Notes under the pieces: generated by a model
The model's input: only the letters and a program-made list of their open reading frames with translations
Databases searched by the model: none
Told to the model about the DNA's origin: nothing
Made by a program: the position numbers and the translations under genes
Shown here: in pieces, positions 33,358-36,620 of the stretch
Layout of the letters: each line of letters opens with the position of its first letter
How positions within the stretch are numbered: position 1 is the first letter of the stretch
Assembly: GCA_017557885.1 (NCBI GenBank)
Contig: JAFYXV010000006.1
Span: forward strand, 1-36,620
DNA length: 36,620 nt
Direction: 5' to 3'
Source of the DNA: a bacterium
Lineage (GTDB): Bacteria > Auribacterota > UBA3054

Positions 33358-33786
33358 ATGGAAACCGTAAAACAGCTTTCCCTCTTTTTGGAAAACAAGC
33401 CCGGACACGTCTATAGCATCTGCAAGGCTTTGGGCGACGCCGGAATAAACATCTACACCCTGACTCTGGCCGACACCGCCCAGTTCGGCATCCTGCGTCT
33501 GATCGTCGAGGATGCGGAATCCTCGAAGGCCCTATTGGAGAAAGAGGGCTTCATCGTCAACATCGCCGATGTCCTGGCGGTCAGGATCGACAACCAGCCC
33601 GGAAGATTGGCGCAGGTCGCCGAGATCCTGAACAAAGAGGGCATCAACGTGGAGTACGTTTACGCCTTCGCCAACCGCCACATCTTCCTCTACCGCGTGG
33701 ACGATACGGAAAAGGCCTATCAGAAACTTATATCCAACGGATTCTGCGTACTGAGTTCGCACGAACTTTTCAACACCAATAAATAA
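33358..33786 (+). CDS. Tandem ACT-domain protein, copy 2
   Basis: A 142-residue paralogue of the protein at 31491, with the same two-module plan: QLSLFLENKPGHVYSICKAL at the start and AVRIDNQPGRLAQVAEIL from about 69. A Shine-Dalgarno (AAGGAG, 33342-33347) lies 10 bp before the ATG. It starts 10 bp before the second paaK-type gene. Identity to copy 1 is high through most of the length, and differences cluster in the ligand-facing loops and C-terminus, which could reflect different ligands (inference). Confidence 0.85.
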   Translation: METVKQLSLFLENKPGHVYSICKALGDAGINIYTLTLADTAQFGILRLIVEDAESSKALLEKEGFIVNIADVLAVRIDNQPGRLAQVAEILNKEGINVEYVYAFANRHIFLYRVDDTEKAYQKLISNGFCVLSSHELFNTNK

Positions 33787-33796
33787 GACTGGAAAA

Positions 33797-35113
33797 ATGA
33801 AACTGGAAAACAAGATTTGGGATAAGGCGGAATGCTTATCAAGAGACGAGATCGAGAACATTCAGGTCCAGAGACTGAGAGCGACTGTCAAGCAGGTGAT
33901 GAACGTCCCCTTCTACGCAGAGAAGTTCAAGGAGATCGGCATAGGGCCTGAGGACATAAAAAGCGTAGCCGACGTGAAGCATCTCCCCTTCACGACCAAG
34001 GCCGACATGCGCAACAACTATCCTCTGGGACTGATGGCTGTGCCCAAGGAAAAAGTTTTGCGTTTCCACGGCTCCTCCGGCACGACGGGCAAACCGACCT
34101 TCGTCGCCTACACGAAAAACGACCTTGAGATGTGGTCCGACCTTGTGGCCCGCTTTTTGTACGCCGGCGGCGCCCGCCCCGGCAACACAGCCCAGATCAG
34201 TTTCGGCTACGGCCTCTTCACCGGCGGCTTCGGATTGCACTACGGCCTCGAGAAGATCGGCTCCTCCATCATCCCCGCCGCCAGCGGTAACACCAGGCGC
34301 CAGTTCACGCTCCTGCAGGACCTTCAGCCGGAACTTTTGGTCTGCACTCCGACCTACGCCCTGCGCCTCATAGAATACATGGAAGAGGAGAAGATCCCCA
34401 GGGAAAGTTTGAATCTGAAAGTGGCCTTCCTGGGCAGCGAGCCCTGGACCGAAGAGATGCGCCTCTACATCGAGGATAAGCTCCAGGTCAACACCTGCAA
34501 CAACTACGGTCTCTCGGAAGTCATAGGGCCTGGCATTTCTGGCGAGTGCGTCTATCACACCGGCATGCACATCCAGGAGGATTACTTCCTGGTGGAATGC
34601 CTGGATCCCGAAACGCTGGAGCCCGTTCCGGACGGACAGCTGGGAGAGCTGGTCATCACCGCCCTCAACAAGGAAGCTATGCCCATGATAAGATACCGCA
34701 CCAGAGACCTGGCCTACCTCATCAGCGACACCGACTGCCCCTGCGGCAGAACGACCAAGAGGATGAGCAGAATTAAAGGACGCTCCGACGACATGCTGAT
34801 AATAAGGGGCGTCAACGTCTTCCCCAGCCAGGTTGAAGAAGCGCTTCTGCAGTGCAAGGACGTCACGCCGAACTTCCTCATCGTATTGGACCGCCCCGGC
34901 TCCCTCGACCGCTCGGTCGTGAAAGTGGAGATGGCCCCGGCCTTCTTCTCCGACAAGATGAGCGAGATGCAGATGCTTAAAAACAGGCTGGAGGAGACCA
35001 TCCGCTCCTATACCGGCATCCACTTCGAAGTGGACCTGGTCCAGCCGCAAAGCATCGAGCGCTTCACCGGCAAAGCGGCCCGCGTAATCGACAATCGACC
35101 CAAGGAAAAATAA
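33797..35113 (+). CDS. paaK: Phenylacetate-CoA ligase family enzyme, copy 2
   Basis: A 438-residue paralogue of the ligase at 31935 with the same motifs: SSGTTGKPTFVAYT, YGYGLFTGGFGLHYG, YGLSEVIGPGISGEC, RYRTRDLA, CPCGRTTKRMSRIKGRSDD and IIRGVNVFPSQVEEAL. The two copies differ throughout, so the duplication is not recent, and distinct aryl substrates (for example phenyl- versus indole- or hydroxyphenyl-acetate) are plausible. It is followed 3 bp later by the symporter gene, indicating one transcript and a shared substrate pathway. Confidence 0.88.
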   Translation: MKLENKIWDKAECLSRDEIENIQVQRLRATVKQVMNVPFYAEKFKEIGIGPEDIKSVADVKHLPFTTKADMRNNYPLGLMAVPKEKVLRFHGSSGTTGKPTFVAYTKNDLEMWSDLVARFLYAGGARPGNTAQISFGYGLFTGGFGLHYGLEKIGSSIIPAASGNTRRQFTLLQDLQPELLVCTPTYALRLIEYMEEEKIPRESLNLKVAFLGSEPWTEEMRLYIEDKLQVNTCNNYGLSEVIGPGISGECVYHTGMHIQEDYFLVECLDPETLEPVPDGQLGELVITALNKEAMPMIRYRTRDLAYLISDTDCPCGRTTKRMSRIKGRSDDMLIIRGVNVFPSQVEEALLQCKDVTPNFLIVLDRPGSLDRSVVKVEMAPAFFSDKMSEMQMLKNRLEETIRSYTGIHFEVDLVQPQSIERFTGKAARVIDNRPKEK

Positions 35114-35116
35114 AAA

Positions 35117-36586
35117 ATGTCATCCTTAACAACCATCCTTCTAGTTGCCTTCATTATTCTTCTGGTCACCACCGGCGTTTACGCCATGCGCAGGACCAAG
35201 AACCTTGAGGACTTCTTCCTGGGCGGCCGCAACGTCGGCCCCTGGATCTCGGCCTTCTCCTATGGAACCAGCTATTTCTCCGCGGTCATCTTCATCGGCT
35301 TTGCGGGAAGCTTAGGCTGGAAATTCGGCTATCCCGCCATGTCCATCGGAATAGGCAACGCCATTTTCGGCGCTCTTTTGGCCTGGATCGTTTTGGCAAA
35401 GAGAACGCGCCGCATGACCCAGAACCTCGGCGCCATGACCATGCCGGGCTTCTTCTGCGAGCGCTATGCGGCGCCGTATTTGAAGCCGCTGGCCGCCATC
35501 ATCATTTTCATTTTCCTTGTCCCCTATTCCGCTTCCGTTTACAAAGGCTTGGGCTATCTTTTCGTCGAGAACTTCAACATCCCCTACGAAGTGGCCTTGT
35601 GGCTCATGACCGGCGTGGCCGCCATCTACCTCATGCTGGGCGGGTACCTGGCCATGACTCTTACGGACTTCATCCAGGGCTTGATCATGCTGGCCGGCTC
35701 CATTCTGATCATGTGCCTTCTGGCCAACAAGGGCGGCGGCTGGGCTAATGTTTTCCAGAACATCACCGCCGCCAGGATCGAGCACACTCCCGTTTCCACC
35801 TTCGGCTGGATAACGCTGGCTTCCGCCGTGATGATGACATCCTTTGCTCCCTGGGGCCTTCCTCAGATGATCCAGAAATATTACGCCATCAAGAACGAGA
35901 AGGTTATCTTCAAGGCCACGGTAATCACCACCATCTTCGCCATGATAATCGGCTGCGCGGCTTACTTCACCGGCGCCATGACGCACCTCTACTTCAAGGC
36001 CGGGCTCCCCGACGCCAAGGGCGTTTACGACACTCTGGTCCCCATCATGCTGAAGGATTGGCTGCCGGCTCCCCTGATGGCTCTGTTCCTGCTTTTAATT
36101 CTGTCCGCTTCCATGAGCACGCTTTCCTCCCTGGTCTTGGTCTCAAGTTCGACAGTCACCATTGACTTCTACAAGGGCATCGTCAACAAGGAAGCTTCCG
36201 AGGGCACCACGGTCACATTGATGCGCATCATGAGCGCCATATTCCTGCTTCTCTCTTACGTAATAGCCCACTCCGACAGCAAGTTCATCGTGGACCTTAT
36301 GAGCTTAAGCTGGGGCGCCGTGGGCGGAGCCTTCATCGCTCCCTATCTTCTCGGCCTTTACTGGAAGGGCACGACCAAAGCGGGCGCCCTGGCCGGCATC
36401 ATCTGCGGCTTAGGCTTGCAGATGGTTTTGATCGCCCTTACTCCTCTTCCTTCCACGCTTTGCTCCATGATCTCCATCATCGTTCCTTTCGCGGTGGTGC
36501 CCATCGTTAGCTCCTTCACGGAAAAAGTTCCGCAGGAAGTGGTGGAAAAGGCTTTCAGAGTCCCCGCCGAAACGCCGGAACAATAA
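35117..36586 (+). CDS. Sodium:solute symporter (SSS family)
   Basis: A 489-residue polytopic membrane protein with about 13 hydrophobic segments, as in PutP/PanF-type symporters. Family-like regions include the short first helix followed by FFLGGRNVGPWISAFSYGTS, the GNAIFGALLAWIVLAKR loop and SASMSTLSSLVLVSSS (sodium-site region in the eighth core helix). It is 3 bp from the upstream ligase gene, so an aryl acid or aromatic compound is a reasonable cargo, but SSS substrates cannot be told from sequence. The remaining 34 bp of the window show no further gene. Confidence 0.88.
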   Translation: MSSLTTILLVAFIILLVTTGVYAMRRTKNLEDFFLGGRNVGPWISAFSYGTSYFSAVIFIGFAGSLGWKFGYPAMSIGIGNAIFGALLAWIVLAKRTRRMTQNLGAMTMPGFFCERYAAPYLKPLAAIIIFIFLVPYSASVYKGLGYLFVENFNIPYEVALWLMTGVAAIYLMLGGYLAMTLTDFIQGLIMLAGSILIMCLLANKGGGWANVFQNITAARIEHTPVSTFGWITLASAVMMTSFAPWGLPQMIQKYYAIKNEKVIFKATVITTIFAMIIGCAAYFTGAMTHLYFKAGLPDAKGVYDTLVPIMLKDWLPAPLMALFLLLILSASMSTLSSLVLVSSSTVTIDFYKGIVNKEASEGTTVTLMRIMSAIFLLLSYVIAHSDSKFIVDLMSLSWGAVGGAFIAPYLLGLYWKGTTKAGALAGIICGLGLQMVLIALTPLPSTLCSMISIIVPFAVVPIVSSFTEKVPQEVVEKAFRVPAETPEQ

Positions 36587-36620
36587 AAACTTTTCGCGCT
36601 GAAAACAAAAAGCGGCAGCC

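Noticed and set aside
1-36620. CRISPR arrays, tRNA/rRNA genes, transposases, phage genes
   Set aside because: I saw no regularly spaced direct repeats, no cloverleaf or rRNA-like blocks, and no transposase or phage protein motifs.

Overview
The window looks like one stretch of chromosome from an anaerobic, Gram-negative-type bacterium. It has Tat-exported lipoproteins, TatA/TatC, many 4Fe-4S proteins and a ferredoxin-dependent 2-oxoacid oxidoreductase. I cannot name the organism. Fused AroD-AroE is known from Chlamydiae and plants, and together with the large secreted FGE-domain protein it fits the PVC group loosely, but that is only a hint. Most of the window is GC-rich. The first ~2.1 kb is visibly lower in GC and carries a 5'-truncated serS, so it may be a transferred segment or an assembly join.

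Layout: (1) 1-2215: a secreted unknown protein, a serS fragment, and an intergenic stretch with strong inverted repeats. (2) 2216-6048, minus strand: a redox operon of a NapH/NapG-like membrane polyferredoxin followed by two paralogous aldo/keto reductase-ferredoxin lipoproteins with twin-arginine signals. (3) 6156-7939, plus: a LysM lipoprotein and gcvT, closed by a strong terminator. (4) 7995-11731, plus: a YfhO-like membrane protein split into two overlapping genes, then a GT4-type glycosyltransferase. (5) 11792-13807, minus: a UvrD/PcrA helicase. (6) 13909-17773, plus: tldD-tldE-tatA-tatC, apparently headed by a leaderless 14-codon ORF coupled to tldD. (7) 17822-20716, minus: a secreted protein with seven 65-residue repeats and an FGE/SUMF1 domain. 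(8) 20878-22963, plus: iorA-iorB. (9) 23184-31353, minus: a complete shikimate/prephenate operon (aroF-pheA-tyrA-aroKB-aroDE-aroC-aroA). (10) 31491-36586, plus: two tandem ACT-domain/PaaK pairs and a sodium:solute symporter.

The most striking element is the leader of the aro operon (31158-31353, minus). A short ORF encodes a 24-residue peptide with eight aromatic residues in nine positions (FGYWFYFYY: Phe, Tyr and Trp). It is followed by a 14-bp intrinsic terminator. A segment inside the leader ORF just past the aromatic codons can pair with the terminator's 5' arm and loop over 16 bp. These are the parts of a classical ribosome-mediated attenuator, here apparently sensing all three aromatic amino acids and controlling the whole common pathway from DAHP synthase down.

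The flanking plus-strand genes fit the same theme. PaaK ligases activate aryl acids to CoA thioesters, IorAB interconverts arylpyruvates and arylacyl-CoAs, ACT domains commonly bind amino acids, and the symporter could import an aryl acid. The locus may therefore combine de novo aromatic amino-acid synthesis with salvage (or fermentation) of aryl acids.
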